From the NCBI GenBank assembly GCA_011947345.1, contig JAAVTG010000788.1:186001-250000 (forward strand): DNA of 64,000 nucleotides. Reading direction: 5' to 3'. Source of the stretch: Phytophthora quininea. Taxonomy: Eukaryota; Oomycota; Peronosporomycetes; Peronosporales; Peronosporaceae. Position numbers and translations under genes: made by a program. Under the pieces are notes generated by a model, which saw nothing but the letters and a program-made list of their open reading frames with translations, made no database searches and had not been told where the DNA came from. Below are positions 34,101 to 46,848 of this stretch, piece after piece. Numbering within the stretch: position 1 is the stretch's first letter; each line of letters begins with the position of its first letter.

Positions 34101-34904
34101 GTAGCCATTGTAGACATCTGAACGTTTGCGTCCAGCTTCTGAATTTCTTGTGCCACTCGGCGAGTAAGCACGCTGCAGTCTGCGCCAGTATCGGCGCGGA
34201 ATGGAATCTCCAGTACGCCATTCACAATAGCTGATCGCTCTCCTGGCAATCCCATTGACCGAACGGCCTTTGTACGCAGCCGCTGGTTCTTCATGTCATT
34301 CATGCGTTTGAGAGCTGCTTCTTTGTCGGCATCACTTGCTAATAGACAGTCCTTGACCCAATGTGCTCCGCTGCACACCAGACAGCGGTCGCGCGGCGGT
34401 GCGCGAGGCTTCTCTACTTCCTTCTGAGGAGGTTTAGAAATTGACTTGTTGGATAGGGTCTTCTGTAGCTGCTGCCCAGTGCTCGAGCCGCTTTCTTGCT
34501 GTTCGTGCTTATCTTCGAGTGCCCGCAGGGATTGTCTGCCGTTTTCATCTCCTGCGCGAGCATGTGGTAATGCTACTGCTCGTGCGCCCGCTCTACGAGC
34601 GCTTCGTACAATGCGACGTCATCTTTTTGAGCTTCGGCCTAGCTATAGTCAGGCGCTCCATCTCTACTTTCAGCATATCTGGCGTGATAGGCTTTGGTAG
34701 AGTCTTGCAACGAAGCTTCATCCTCTCAGCACGAGAAGCTTCGTCTTCACGGCCACTTCCTAAAATGCCCGAGAGTCCGTGGTCTTCGACAATCTTGTCG
34801 AACATCACAAGGTAGTTCAAGATACGTGCTTCGGTATCTTCAATCTTCAGGTCCATTCTGAGGTGGTCGTGGAATTCCTCCATCAATACAGGCATTGGGG
34901 GCAA
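28190..34904 (-). mobile_element. decayed Ty3/Gypsy retrotransposon with chromodomain
   Basis: Read on the minus strand from high to low coordinates: Gag-like segment (34904-34593), CCHC-type knuckle CLVCSGAHWVKDC (near 34380), aspartic protease ADTGADCSV (near 34185), start of reverse transcriptase (near 33490), then a solo LTR insertion (32252-33375), the rest of RT with FATFDLFKG and the catalytic VDD in NVLIWVDDIVAF (near 32045), RNase H with TTDASDQ (near 31555), integrase with HFDFLFMG, SDNGSHFK and VDGTVERLNRD, and a C-terminal chromodomain (WELLVSWHGLQDIEDSWEP, near 29840). Many stops and shifts. The Gag end is cut and no matching LTR pair is visible; 28190-29600 may contain the 3' LTR. 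Confidence 0.85.
32252..33375. mobile_element. 1,124-bp solo LTR inside the Gypsy RT
   Basis: Starts TGTGGACAAC, ends CGCCGACA, flanked by CATC on both sides (32248-32251 and 33376-33379). Removing it together with one CATC makes the host reverse-transcriptase frame continuous and in phase over the joint, which fixes the boundaries. No coding region is seen; it is rich in GACGA-type repeats. It belongs to a different LTR family from the 569-bp one at 11388. Confidence 0.85.
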
Positions 34905-35396
34905 ATAGGTTCATTTCGGTTATGGGCCAAAGCCATGAGGCTCCTTACGTGTAAGGCAAGGTGCCGAATGGCTACCCCCAAGGGATGGTGGGAGGGTTGA
35001 AATTCGTTGAGCGTGCCGAGGGTGGGGCCGAGTCGAGCTGTTGAAGCGAGGCTTGCTGGCGGCGACGCTCAAAAACGAAATGAACCGACTGCGCAGAGAA
35101 ACTCTGCCAACGAGGATGAGTGGCTCTCGCTGGCCTAAAACTCTGGCAGCTTTTCTTTGACCTTGTCGAACCGGGCGGTTAGGTGTTCCATGCCTTTCTT
35201 CTCAGGAATGGTGTTTCCTGCCCGCAGGAAATGTGGTTTCCGCTGCGGAGCGCCCATCCCAGGATCATCAGGCCACGGGAACGAGTCAGCTCAGCCAACC
35301 AACAGTTCAGGAGCTGCTGGACGACAAGAGATCAGGTTTTGAGCGACTACGAACAGCTCAAGCGTTTCTTCTTACCTCGCTGCGCTCAGCTTCGAC
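34905..35396. other. junction between Gypsy and DIRS-like elements
   Basis: Sequence between the truncated Gag and the first DIRS-like frame. No gene. It may include the 5' terminal repeat of the DIRS-like element, but I cannot place its ends. Confidence 0.35.
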
Positions 35397-38339
35397 ATGT
35401 CGACCGCCTCGTCTGTCCGACCCGGCGTCTCACTTGCCTTGTCCGAGAGAGACCCCAGCAATCCGCCTCCGGCCAGGACCACCGCCTCGTCTGAGGAAGA
35501 ACCGTCAACCGCTGACTCACCGCCTGCCGCGTCAGCGCCAGCGCCCAGCACTTCGGCGGACCTGCCGCCCGAAGTAATTGTCGTCGATGACGCCGAACCG
35601 CCGAACGCCGTGGCTTGAGCTTCTCAGGCCGCTCGAGCGCTCGGATTCGAGCGAAACAAGCCGACCGTGCCCTCCGTTCGTCCAACCGCAAGGTCAAGCG
35701 GGTCGGGCCCACCAGCTCGCCCAAGCCCCTAAGCGCCGGGCTGCTGCCACGGCGAGTGCCGCCACCGCCGGGCCCACGCAAGCCCAATCACCTGCGCAGT
35801 CCGTTCCGGCCCAGTGTCATGTTCAGTCCGCCCCGAGCCCGACGTCACTGCAAGCGACCGAGACCACCCGGCCAGCGCCGTCACCGGAAAGTACGACCCG
35901 AGGCACGCGCGAGTTGACGTCCACGGTCGCGTCCGCCGACCGGCTCGCGGCTACTGCTGCCCCGTGTGGCACAGGAGCCCCTCTGCTGATACCGACGCCT
36001 CCCGCCCTACGCTCATCATCGCCGCAGGATCTCGCTGCCGCGGAGCCCCTGGCCGAGTGCGCGGCTCAGCCCGTGGTGGACGCGCGTGCACCAGCGTCGA
36101 GCAGCGAGACAGGCGAGTCTCTGCGGTCGGCTACTGGAGGCCAAAGCGTCCTTGACCCGGTTGCGTTGCTGCCCACGCCGCAACCGGTGGACACGACCAC
36201 CCGATTCAACCTCGATGCCTTTGTCAGCTCGGGTTGGGAGCCGGACGCTGTGCTTGTGGCCACCGCCACCCCTCCCATTCGCTTGAGGCGAAGGTGGATC
36301 AGCTGTTCGCCCTGGTGTCCCAGCTCCAGCAAGGACTGCAGTCGCACGCACCACCCCATTCAAGTGCCAATGTCGCCGACGTGGCCCAAACGATGGCACC
36401 CGCCGCCTCCGTCTTTCCTGGCGGTCAGCTGATCTAACCGGACGCGTCGTGGACACTTCCGCCACTCGACAATGCACTGGACCTACCTCCCGCGGAACTG
36501 CGGTAACGTCACTGCTCTAGCTTCGAACTGCCAAGGACGCGGGTAGAAGGCGAGTTTTACCCGCCGTTAGCCCATCAGCTCGCGGCTCATCGGATGTTTC
36601 GCAAAATCAACACGGAACAACTTCGTGTTGCATTTACGTGAGTTGGAATGTATCCGATTCGAGACGGCGCCGGCCGTGTTAACGACCCTGTATAGCGGCC
36701 TCCTCGGCTCGTGTGGATTAACGGTTTTGCATTTCCGCCCACAGTCCGAACTCGATCATCTCGAGCGCGGGTCTACAAACGCAAATTTCGCAGCCGATTT
36801 TGGCTCGACAGCCATGCTGCCGGCCACCGAGATGGCGTGCTCATCGTACGAAGATTTACTAGCTGCCATTGGCGGGCTCATTGCTGGGGGATTCGCTGTG
36901 GTACGACCACATCCGACGCTTGCTGTCGCGGGTGAAGCGGTTCGTGCTCGCCAATATGGAGCGAGACGTCAACACGCCCGACCGCGTGCGCCTGGCTTTA
37001 CTGTTCGTCAACCAGTACATCGGTCGCGCTCTCGCGCAACTCCTCGTCGATTCTCCACACTGATGGCGCGGGTATTGCAAGGCTGTGCGAGCCGTCGACT
37101 ACCATCACGCCGACTGGCAGGCGGCCCTCAACAACCTCGCCCTTCGCCTGGCGGCGTCGGCGTCTACGGGAGCGGGATCCCATTCCCGGCGGTTCGATGG
37201 GCCGCGTCAGGGACCAGCCACCCGGACACCGATCATGACCGACGCAATCAGGCGCCTGATCCCCGGGACCGCGAGCCATACCTCCGCTTTTTAGCGGGCG
37301 GAAGGTGGTAGTCCAGAGCGCTGCGCTCACCACGATCGCACCCACCGCTGGCACGGGCGTCTCCCACGGGATCTCCAAGAGTTCACCGACCGTCACTACC
37401 GTTTCGAGCGCCGTCTGCCCAGCCGCCGCGACCGGAACTGATGTGGCCGAGGCGCTGCCGGCTCGTCGGCACTTCGGACTACAAGCACAGCAGTAATCAG
37501 TTTAATTGACCTTTGCTATGCTAACGAACCCATCTCCTCACTTCAACAAGCGCTGCCGTCACCGCGGCCCAGTTCCGGTCAGACAGGCGACACCGCTGGA
37601 ACATCTATGGCGAAGGCACCCCACGGTCCTTGCGCTCAAATCGTACCGCCCCACGGCGTTCGTCATGCCGCTGAGCCGCCCCATAGCGCTCCCATTTTGG
37701 ACGGCGTGCCTCCGATGGGGTCATCCGCACCCTCGTGTACCCGACAACTTCAGCCCGATGGCGCGAATGCGTATCGGCAGTTGCCTTCGCCACAAGTACC
37801 GCAGCCAATCCGATCGCGAATTCCTCGTGCCCCAGCGATAGACGCGTCAATCTCCTGTCACCACCGGCCCCAGCAACACGTCGCATCATCCCCAGCGCAG
37901 CGGGACTAACGGGGTTCACCAGGAACGCGGCATCGCGCGCCGGTTTATGGGGAGCTATTCGCCGACAACACATCGATACCGCCCTTCGACAAGTGGGGTT
38001 ACAGTTACCGAGCCCAACACCGGCATTAATTTCCGGGCGTCCATCGCTTAACAAGGCACTCCAACACGTGTTGTTGGAGTTCATTCGACGCACCCGTATA
38101 CCGCTTCCCCAATTTGTCGAGCTCATGAGAGGGCAGACTGCCGATGACTACCGGCCGAACAAGAGCATGCTGCCGGATGTACTTCAGTCGACGTGCGCGG
38201 GTTTCCGCCACCTCGATGCGCTGCTGGACATCGCGCGTTCCGGCGTGAGCTCCTTTGTTCGCGCTCTGCCTCCCCAGCACTCGTACCCGGCCAACCACAA
38301 GTCGGCGGTCGATCGCTACCCGGTTCTTGTCAAAAAATC

Positions 38340-39770
38340 CGTAAAGAACAAGACCAAGGACGCTGCCTCGTACTTGACCTCGACATACTGGATTTCTGGC
38401 CAGAGATCCCGATCAGCCCGTTCGGTGTCGTCGACAAAGGCAACGCCGATCCGCAGGCCGACGGCCGCTCCATCCACGACATATCATTTTCGGACGGCTC
38501 GTCAATTAACGAGACAGCCGCCACCGAGAGATTGTGCCAACCGCTGTTCGAGCCATGCGACGCGATTGCTCGCGAAATCCTAAGCCAGCAGGGACTCCAC
38601 CCAGGTGTTGATATCCTGTTGCAAGCGGGCGATGTCGCGTCAGCCTTTCGCAACGTGTGTATTCTCAGCGAAAGTGTTTACCTGTTCGGCGGGCGACTGG
38701 TGGCCGATAACGCTCTCGTCATCGACATGTCTGCGGCTTTCGGCTGGTCTGGATCACCCGCGAGTTACTGCCTGTTGGTTGGGGCCATTGCCCACCTTCA
38801 CGGGCGCTCCATCACTGCACTACGCGAACCGGGCCCTTTTAATTATGTGTGGTGGACGACCACATCAACGTCGCCGCAGACGTCGGCTCGAACTGCACCG
38901 ATACGGAGCGGTCCCTGCGCCTCGCGATGACCGCCGTGTTGGGCAATGGCGCTATCAACGAAAAGAAGTTCACCACTTGGGCCCCGCGCCAACAAATTCT
39001 CGGCCTCATATTCGACACAGAGACGAAATCTATCGCCATGCCGCCGACAAAGATCACGAAGGCGCGCCAGTGTGTCCATCAGGCCTTACGGGCATCCTTT
39101 CTACAGCGCACGGACTATCGATCGCTACTTGGTAGGCTTCACCACGTCGCAACATGCGCGCCCATTACTTCAACGCCTCAGCTCGGTCGAGCACCACCTA
39201 CGACGTTGGCAACGGGTACCGGTGTCTCCCGAAATGAAACAGGACCTTATCTGGTGGTCCCATATCTTAAATTCCCCGGTGCTCAATGGCGTCCCCCTGT
39301 CATACTTCGGCGATCTCCTGTCGCCTGCAGTGATTATCGAAATTGACGCCTCAGACGATGGTCTGTGCGCCCTTGAACCAACCGAGCGACGGGTTCTACG
39401 CTACCAATTTTCTCCGGAGGAGCGACGACTGATACAACTGATTAAAACGGCACCTCTCACGGGTTTTGACATCAACTACCGCGAAGCTCTTGTCGTGCGC
39501 ATTTGCGCTCCAAGCCTGGGGCAATCATAGGGCGTCGCGCCGGGCAGGAGCTCCGACGGAACCAGTTACGTTCAATTTCGCATCGACAAGACGTCGGCGG
39601 TCGCCTGGCAGAACAGGATGGGCTCCCGTAATAAACGGGCTCAGAAGATCATTCGTCTGCTCAGTCACTGGGAGCTAGCTCATGGACTGCGATTCTCCTC
39701 GTGTCACATCGCTGGTGTCGACAACCGGATTGCGGACGCAGGCTCACGCTCATTTTGTAACTCATCCGCG
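38340..39770 (+). pseudogene. DIRS-like RT and RNase H region
   Basis: RT blocks in shifting frames: ISPFGVVDKGNADPQADGR, QAGDVASAFRNV, AAFGWSGSPASYCLLVGAIA, and the catalytic VDDH at 38852-38863. RNase H follows: EIDASDDGLCAL (near 39340), WQNRMGSRNKRAQKI and HIAGVDNRIADAGSR (near 39710). At least three frame changes. Confidence 0.75.
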
Positions 39771-39795
39771 GCTCGCCACTTTCGATCACTAACCA

Positions 39796-40962
39796 ATGGC
39801 TGATCGCAGGAAACACCGGTATCGGACGTTGCCTACTTGGAGAGGATCTGGTGTTCCACCTCAGAGCTCACTCTGTCGCGGATTACACCTACGTCAAGTA
39901 CAAACGTGCGCTAAAGATGTGGGTCTCATGGACAACCAGCCACGGCATTCAGCCTGCTCTCATCAATTACGCCCTCGAGCTGCGGCTTCACTTGCCACGG
40001 CATTCATTATCCGCGGGTTCCAAGTCGTATACGGTTCAGGCAGGCGCGTTCGCAGCTCGACGATTGCCTCGATGCTGCATGGAATTTCTCACTTCTTCCA
40101 AGCTGCAGCGCTCCAATTCCCAAGCAACCATCCACACATTCGCATGATCCTCAAAGGCATCTCTCGTCTCGACGGGACTAGTCAGCCGGAAGGCACCGGT
40201 CTCGCTTCAGCTGCTCGAGTCATGCTACCACCTCCCCAACCAATCGACACCTTTCGGCCAAGCTCTCTGGGGGTGTTGTGCATGGCTTTCTTTTTCCTCC
40301 TGCGCTGTTCCGAGATTGCTGCTAAAGACTCCAAGTTCGCGTGATTCGCGCTCAAGGCATCAGACATTGCCGTGCTGGACACTACTGGTTCGATTAGGAG
40401 GAGCGCGCGTCTCGCGACCACGGTTCACATCCGCCTGGCTGGTTCGAAGACCAATCAACAAGGTACACTGGCTCAATGCCTACTAAACCGCTCGGGCCAC
40501 CCGTTCCTGTGCCCGGTGTTTGGCGCCTTACGCATGTTGAAGGCGAGATCCAACCTACCTGTCGAGATACCAGCAGCTGTCTTTGTCATCGAGAAAGGAA
40601 AACCGGGGTGCATCACCGGAGAAGCTATCACCGCGGTGGTCTGGCGCGCGGCAGTGGCCCATGGTATCAAACCCGACGATTACAGCACCCACTCTCTGCG
40701 AGCAGGAGGAGCAACACACATGTACAGAGCTGGAGTCGATGCACTGACCATCCAGTTTCACGGCTGCTGGGCATCCAACACGTTCAAGCAGCACACAAGA
40801 TTGTGCAGACAGTCCGTGAATGGCCTCGCGGCAAGGATCGTATCCGGACAAAAGCAAGTTCAAAATCTTCAGAAAGGGTTTGCAGTGCGAACTCAAAACT
40901 TGGGGCTTTCAACTCGATACAAGATCGAAGATGAAGTTCGTACTGTAAGCCCTACTGAATAG
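39796..40962 (+). pseudogene. DIRS-like tyrosine recombinase
   Basis: N-terminal core-binding part YVKYKRALKMWVSW (near 39890) and catalytic domain with first Arg in FFLLRCSEI (near 40305), HSLRAGGATHMYRAG (near 40690) and HGCW. The residue where the nucleophilic Tyr is expected reads His (TFKQHTR, codon CAC at 40792-40794). One stop lies at 40342. The element could not recombine by itself if this alignment is right. Confidence 0.7.
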
Positions 40963-41286
40963 AAGTGTGTATTTGTCCCCAAAAGTGGAGCTACGTGGAA
41001 AAGACATTTTCCGCTTATTCCGTTCGCTCCGCTCACTGCGCGCGGAAAATAAACAAAACTAGTAGTTGATCCATGTCCGGAATATGGCTGTTATGCAGTG
41101 ATGAGCAACGCCGAGTAATTGCCAAACCCAAGACTTCATCAGTCACAGCGTCCGTTAGCTTCTTCAACACGAAGCGAAGCGAGGACTCCAGAATTAGATC
41201 GACACAGCGCGAGTGATTGGAGTCGAGGGGACAGGGTTGGCTCAAAGTCAACCTGAGACGAAATATCTTGAAGACTGTATGAGACC

Positions 41287-44190
41287 ATGGCGTCCGCCAG
41301 CCATCGCAGTATGCTTGGGCGTGAGGACATCCCCATAGTAGGGAACAGCTCTCCTCTGAGAGGAGCAACAGAAGAGAGCGGAACAAGAAGCGAAACAAAG
41401 CGAAAGCGGTCCTACACGAATCAAGGTATATGTGGGACGGAGTATGATGACGAAGAGATCATTGGGACGATGTCCGAGGAGGAATGGAGTTATCTCGAAG
41501 GCCAGCTCCAAACAACCACGTGTGTAGTGGTGTTCTCGATGACTGGATCGTCCGTGGTGGTTGAAGACTGTCGGCTTATAATAACACACTTTCGCCAGGA
41601 TATCCTCGAGATCTGTCGTCGTCAAGGTGTTACATTCGACGGCAACACCTTGGTGGAGCGTACAGCAAGAAGGCAGTGATACGACAACAAGGGGATCATG
41701 CGCTTAAAGAGAAGTGGCTCACGGGGATACCATCCCAATTTGATCAGAAGTTGTGGGACTTAATGAAACCGGGCTATGTGGACATCAAGAGAATTCGGAT
41801 CTGGATGCAGCCTATGCTTACTGGACGAAAGAACATCAATCTCACACTTAATGAGCTGGAATTTGTGAACGACAACCGCATCTCCTTTGTGCAGCTGAAG
41901 GACAAAATACGAGTCTGGGGAGTGACAGATGTGCTAATTGTATCACATCGCTCGTATGTTGACGCTCGCGAGAACCGCCACGCCTGCGATTGCCTGCAAG
42001 TTGCTGCCTACACTACACCAGAGATTGTGTACTCATTTAGGCTATTCTTTCCATGTGAATCCAAAGCCAACAGGGTGTATCAGGCTTTCCTAGAGTCGCA
42101 ACGAGAAGTGGAATATAGTCATGGGGATCGAACAAGCACTATCTGTTGAAGGTTGTTCCCCAGATTGAATGGGATGCGGTTGGTTGTGTGATGTATCGCC
42201 CAGGTAATGGCAACTTAACAGAAGCAGCGTACAAAGTTGGAATCTTCGGAATAAGGGCGGAAATGCAACTAAATCACATCGAACGGGTATTTGCTGACAA
42301 TAAACTTGGCACCGTTCGTGTGAAATCAGAGGGAGTCAATCTCTGTACGGGATCGGGGCGTGCTTTTCTAAAGAGCAGTTGAGGACAGAAAGGAAGGAAC
42401 CATGAAGTTTAAATATAAGAAAATCACCTTATACCTTCGTCAGTGGGTGGAAGCCCCATCTCAACGTAAATACTTTGAGTGCGGCGAGCCCGGACATGTA
42501 AAACAATAATGTCCAAGGAACGTACCCAGCTATTCAGTTATAGAATCTCGTCGAAATGTCAACACAGAAGCTAACCCAGCACAACCAGCTACATCCGAGT
42601 CTCTGAGCCAGGATCACGTGCGCAATTTGGAACAGTATATTAACAGCAAGTTAGAGCGCGTAGTTACGGCTCGCACGGAACACCTCAAACGTCACTTAGA
42701 GCGTCTTGAGGGCAACAGCACCGGACGATCACCGTGCTTGACGACATTTCAAAGCGCTGGCAACTGGCAATCACGTCGATGGGGGAAAATTCGATCAGCA
42801 ACTGCAAACGCTAAGCGAAATAATGCAAAATTGTGGGGCGGGGAGACAAGTGCACCAGTAGATTTGATCTCCCAGCGAAAATTTACTGGCAACCGAGTGG
42901 GGAAATGGCTGATCCTCGTAGTATTGCTTGTCCACTGGATTGGTGCCGCTGTGGCATGTCCACCAGAGGCTGTAGCTGTCGTTGATGCAGTTACTCTGCA
43001 GGACTGTATCGCCACTACATCCAATGTGACGGTCACGCACTCATTGGGAAACTCCTTTGCTAGAGAAGGAGTCACTGAGAGTACCGATGATTCAGTTGGC
43101 AACAGGAAGATACGAGACAGCACGACATCAACGTGCCGGGAAATACCGTCGGAAGTGGAACCCTGTTCGACTCCCAATGTTGATCTGTGGGGAACCGATT
43201 TGAAGCACGGTACTGCGCAGGATTCTGGAACGGGAGCATTATTCAGGTGGCTATATTGGAGATGCTGGTAATGCGTTCAGACAAGATGAAAAAGCCGTCC
43301 GGATCAGCACGAGTAACATCACCAAAACCTTGCGTCACAAGATGAACGAGGAACTAGCTGGATAGATGATCGCCAACGACCAGGACATGCTTGTGATTAG
43401 CGATCCGGACGTTCGGGGCAACAGGGTGGAGCAAGTCTGGGTAGGGACGTTGGACAACACGTCGAGAATCCCGGGTCTGTTGGTTACTGGTACAAAGTAT
43501 ATTGCTATAGCCCTTCAACGAGAGCGATGGGAAAACAGGATTCGCAAGGACAGCATTATCTATTCTCCTATCCAACGCTCTATGTGTATGCAATTCGCTT
43601 AGGCACCGCGCGGGTGATGTGGGTTATCGAGACGTATATTCACCACTCTCCAGATCGACATGAAGAACTAACATTGATCGAGTGGAGCTGGATTCGGCAA
43701 CGCATCGCGGAGGCCCGACATGACCAGGGTATAGTGATTGTGGCCGGCGATTTCAACACGTGCACGGATGAGACACTTGATCGACAGGGTGACGGTGAGA
43801 GATCAACGGCGGCTCAAGCGATGAGCGAAAAGTTTTCAGATTGGGTTGGTGCAAATGGTCTAGTATCGTCTTTTGGCTCCGCCACCCTTTAACCTGCAAA
43901 TACACATACTCGCGGAGTAATATTAAGACAGCTCTGGATGATATCTATATATCGGCAGAGCATGGTTCAGCAGTGGTGTCCAGTGGAATATGGCTAAACA
44001 GCATCATGTCCAGCGATCATATCGGTACACCATTTGCGATTCTACGATGGGAGGGAGGGTTTGAGTCGCAGCGACAGTTGAGAATATTACTCCAATTCAT
44101 GTTGTGAACACCAGAACTAAGACCGCGGAAGAAATGCAAACGTTCACGGCAGCTACAGCACAGCTTTTCGCCGAACGAAAACTCTCGCTT
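41287..44190 (+). mobile_element. LINE fragment: Gag-like ORF1 plus endonuclease
   Basis: ORF1-like frames (41287-42382) are followed by a damaged CCHC knuckle (YFECGEPGHVK, then a stop, then C, near 42470) and, at 43360-44100, an AP-type endonuclease with GDFNTCTDE (near 43747) and the C-terminal SSDHIGTPF (near 44010). The reverse transcriptase expected next is missing: sequence changes to a Gypsy fragment at about 44190. Several stops. Confidence 0.7.
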
Positions 44191-44194
44191 ATCG

Positions 44195-45735
44195 ATGATA
44201 TCGATGACTCGGCTGATTCGGGTGAGGGAAACTACTGCGCTGGGCGATCAAGCTGATGTCCTACCGCTACATTATCGAGCACGTGGAAGGAACCTTGAAT
44301 GTCTGGGCGGACATGCTCTCACAATGGGCTGGCCAACCCACCGTGACGATCAAGACAAAGCGTCTCACTCGACGTGGGCGAAAGCCCAAGGGCGTGACTG
44401 AAAGGCCGAGTGCACTAGTCATTCTACGACCGCTTGATGACACAGGATTCATCTGGCCATCGCTGGACGAGATTGTCACCGCCCAGCAGAAGCATCGACC
44501 GCCACCCGGAGCTGTCAAGGACTCTAGCAATGCACTGCGAATCAACAACGCACTTTGGATTCCCCGAGCATGCGCAGACTTAATCAGACGCCTGTGCATT
44601 GTTGCTCATTGCGGAGCCCAAGGTCATCGAGGTGAGCAGGCCATGGTCAACCATCTGCGTCGGCTGTTCCACAAATATCTGCTCGTGCTGAAAGACCACG
44701 CTACGCATTTCTACGAGCTAGTAGTATGCGATGCAGCCGACAGCGCCGTAGCAGCCATCTTGGACTGGCACGGTCGATTCGGATCCCCGCCAGTTTGGGT
44801 TAGTGATAACGGTAGCCACTTCAAAAATGAGGTGGTAGCCGAGCTATCCCGGCGACTCAAGACGCGCCAGAAACTTACGGTCGCCTATAGCCCATGGATA
44901 AACGGGTCTGTAGAGCGTGTCAATCGTGATGTACTACAAGTTTTGCGTGCGATGATGTTGGAGTACAAGATCTCTACCAAGAATTGGGTCTACCTAGTTC
45001 CGCTCGTGCTGTCGAGCCTTAAACATACTGCTACGCCATCACTCGGCAACCGAGCTCCCACGGAACTATTCACGGGGCTGCCATGTCCGACGCCCCTAGC
45101 CGAGTTCTACGACGCTAGCACCAAGAAGTTGGTTAAGCTGCCGCAATCAACAGCTGCGATCTCTGAGCACCTGGCCACATTGCGCTCAAGCCTGCGAGAG
45201 ATGCACAAGCCCGTCGCCGACCAGCGCCTCAAGCAGCGCCTCCTCAACAAGAAAAGGGAGCGAGGCGAGAACACCGTCAACTTTGACGTGGGGACTACGT
45301 CCTCCGCTCCCGTGTTGATGAGAAGAAGGGCAACAAGCTCCTTGTCACTTAGCAAGGACCTTACCAGGTGGTCCGAGCGGACTCTCACTCGTTCCGAGCG
45401 AGTCATCTCGTCACAGGAGATGAGCTAGATGTCCACCCATCACGTCTTAAGTTCTACATGGACAGTAGTTTGGACGTGACCGAGGAGATACTTGAACATG
45501 TGGCTGCCCAGGGCATCATACTGGCCATCGATCAGCTTAAAAGCATCGATGGAGCTCCTCCATCAACGACTACGAGATACTAGTGGGCTGGAAAGGCCTA
45601 GAGTCTGTAGAAGACTCGTGGGAACCGCTGACTTCCCTAGCAAAAGAAGTCAATGTTCTACTAGATCAGTACATCCATAAACAAGATGCCAAGGTACGCA
45701 AGTACTGGACAAGTATTCATACCAAATTTGAATAA
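44195..45735 (+). mobile_element. second chromodomain Gypsy fragment, internally deleted
   Basis: Begins at the end of RNase H (IEHVEGTLNVWADMLSQW), then the integrase zinc finger start HCGAQGHRG. It then jumps directly to HKYLLVLKDHATHFYELVV, so the finger's two Cys and the first catalytic Asp are gone. The second Asp (VSDNGSHFK) and Glu (INGSVERVNRD) are present. A chromodomain closes the element (YEILVGWKGLESVEDSWEP, near 45600). The 390-codon frame 44256-45428 is open but cannot be active. It is in the opposite orientation to the Gypsy at 28190-34904. Confidence 0.85.
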
Positions 45736-46326
45736 AAAAGCTCTAGTAGTTTTGTTGCAATCAACATTTGTTTGCTATGTATCAGTTCCTGCTTACTACC
45801 ATGTAGTATCAGCAATGAGCATTACATTCGTGGTTTTCCCAGCGAAAACTATCTAATATTGGCTCCAATATATACCAATACAGATCAGCTTCAACGTGTT
45901 GAACCTGTAACAGCTGTGATTCAGCCGGTCCATGGATACGTCGGGAAGTTACTGTCACCGACTTGGGTTACATAAGCCCAACACGTATAACTGCTCCTAC
46001 CTGGACAAGGCTTGGAGGAGCGGTGCAGTGTGAAGATCACCAGCCATGCCCAGCCAGCCGCAGTGGTGGCGACTGGATGGTCTCGTGCACGTCAAGTCGT
46101 AACGCGAGCCAGGATGACACGGTATCGCAATACGTGATGACCTCCGAGTAGATAACGACATTTGTGTTGACACGACCGTCAACCACCCAACTCCGTGCTG
46201 GGGGCACGGAGTCCCCAAATGATAGACAAGCTCATTTAGCTCACTTGTCGATTAGCATCTAATAGACTACCGGCCAACTTAGGGAGCTTCGCCGACTCCC
46301 CCATCGTGTCTTCATACCTGCAGACA
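45736..46326. other. no recognisable gene
   Basis: Probably 3' flank or LTR remains of the Gypsy fragment. Contains a short inverted repeat near 46190-46215 (ACTCCGTG ... CACGGAGT). No coding sequence supported. Confidence 0.35.
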
Positions 46327-46724
46327 CTACAAGGTCGTCAACGCTGTCAGGATGGTCATTACGATCGCCACGGCGCGAATCACGTTTTTATCCTCACAGA
46401 AGCGGTAGTAAATAAGAAGGTAGATGACGGCGGCAAAGTCGCCAACGAGAAAGCAGGAAAACACTGGGAAGTAGATCTTGGCGAGGAGCCCGTACATCAT
46501 CCTGCAACGAGATAAAACTTTAGTTACGGTGAAGCATAGAGCGCTAAAAAGAACCGACCACAGATGCGAGTTCGCGAGTAGAGCTACCAGGGGAAGACAG
46601 ACTGCATTCCGACGCTCTTGGCCTTCCAGACGCGATAGATGTTGAGGGACGGACTGGAGAGCATGACTAGGTAGGAATACCCCGCTAGGATGCGGAACAC
46701 CAGTACGGCAGTGGCGTGGGACAT
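46327..46724 (-). pseudogene. truncated SWEET gene next to palindrome 2
   Basis: Exon 1 starts at 46724; exon 2 begins at 46502 (GATGATGTACGG after TTGCAG) and reads MMYGLLAKIYFPVFSCFLVGDFAAVI and on, until a stop at 46327-46329 after about 58 residues, in the middle of the second bundle. Exon 1 has four G at 46591-46594 where the copies at 20750 and 24650 have five, a probable base-call loss. This is the only place where this SWEET exon 1 still has its exon 2. Confidence 0.75.
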
Positions 46725-46848
46725 CTTGGCTTGGTCAGCTTGTGTGCGTTGTTCAATTGGGAAGTGAGCAGCAATGCAAACGCATCTCCTGCTAGTCATA
46801 AGACCGTCGAAACTGTCGGGATCTACTAATCTTGTAAGGTGCGTGACA

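Larger units (their letters stand above)
35397..40990 (+). mobile_element. decayed DIRS-like (tyrosine recombinase) retrotransposon
   Basis: Order on the plus strand is Gag-like Pro/Ala/Ser-rich frames (35397-36437), a long decayed stretch with CCHC not visible (36.5-38.2 kb), reverse transcriptase, RNase H and tyrosine recombinase. This order RT-RH-YR without an integrase or LTRs is that of DIRS elements. The frame is broken many times, so it is not autonomous. The inverted or split repeats that bound DIRS elements were not found. Confidence 0.8.
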
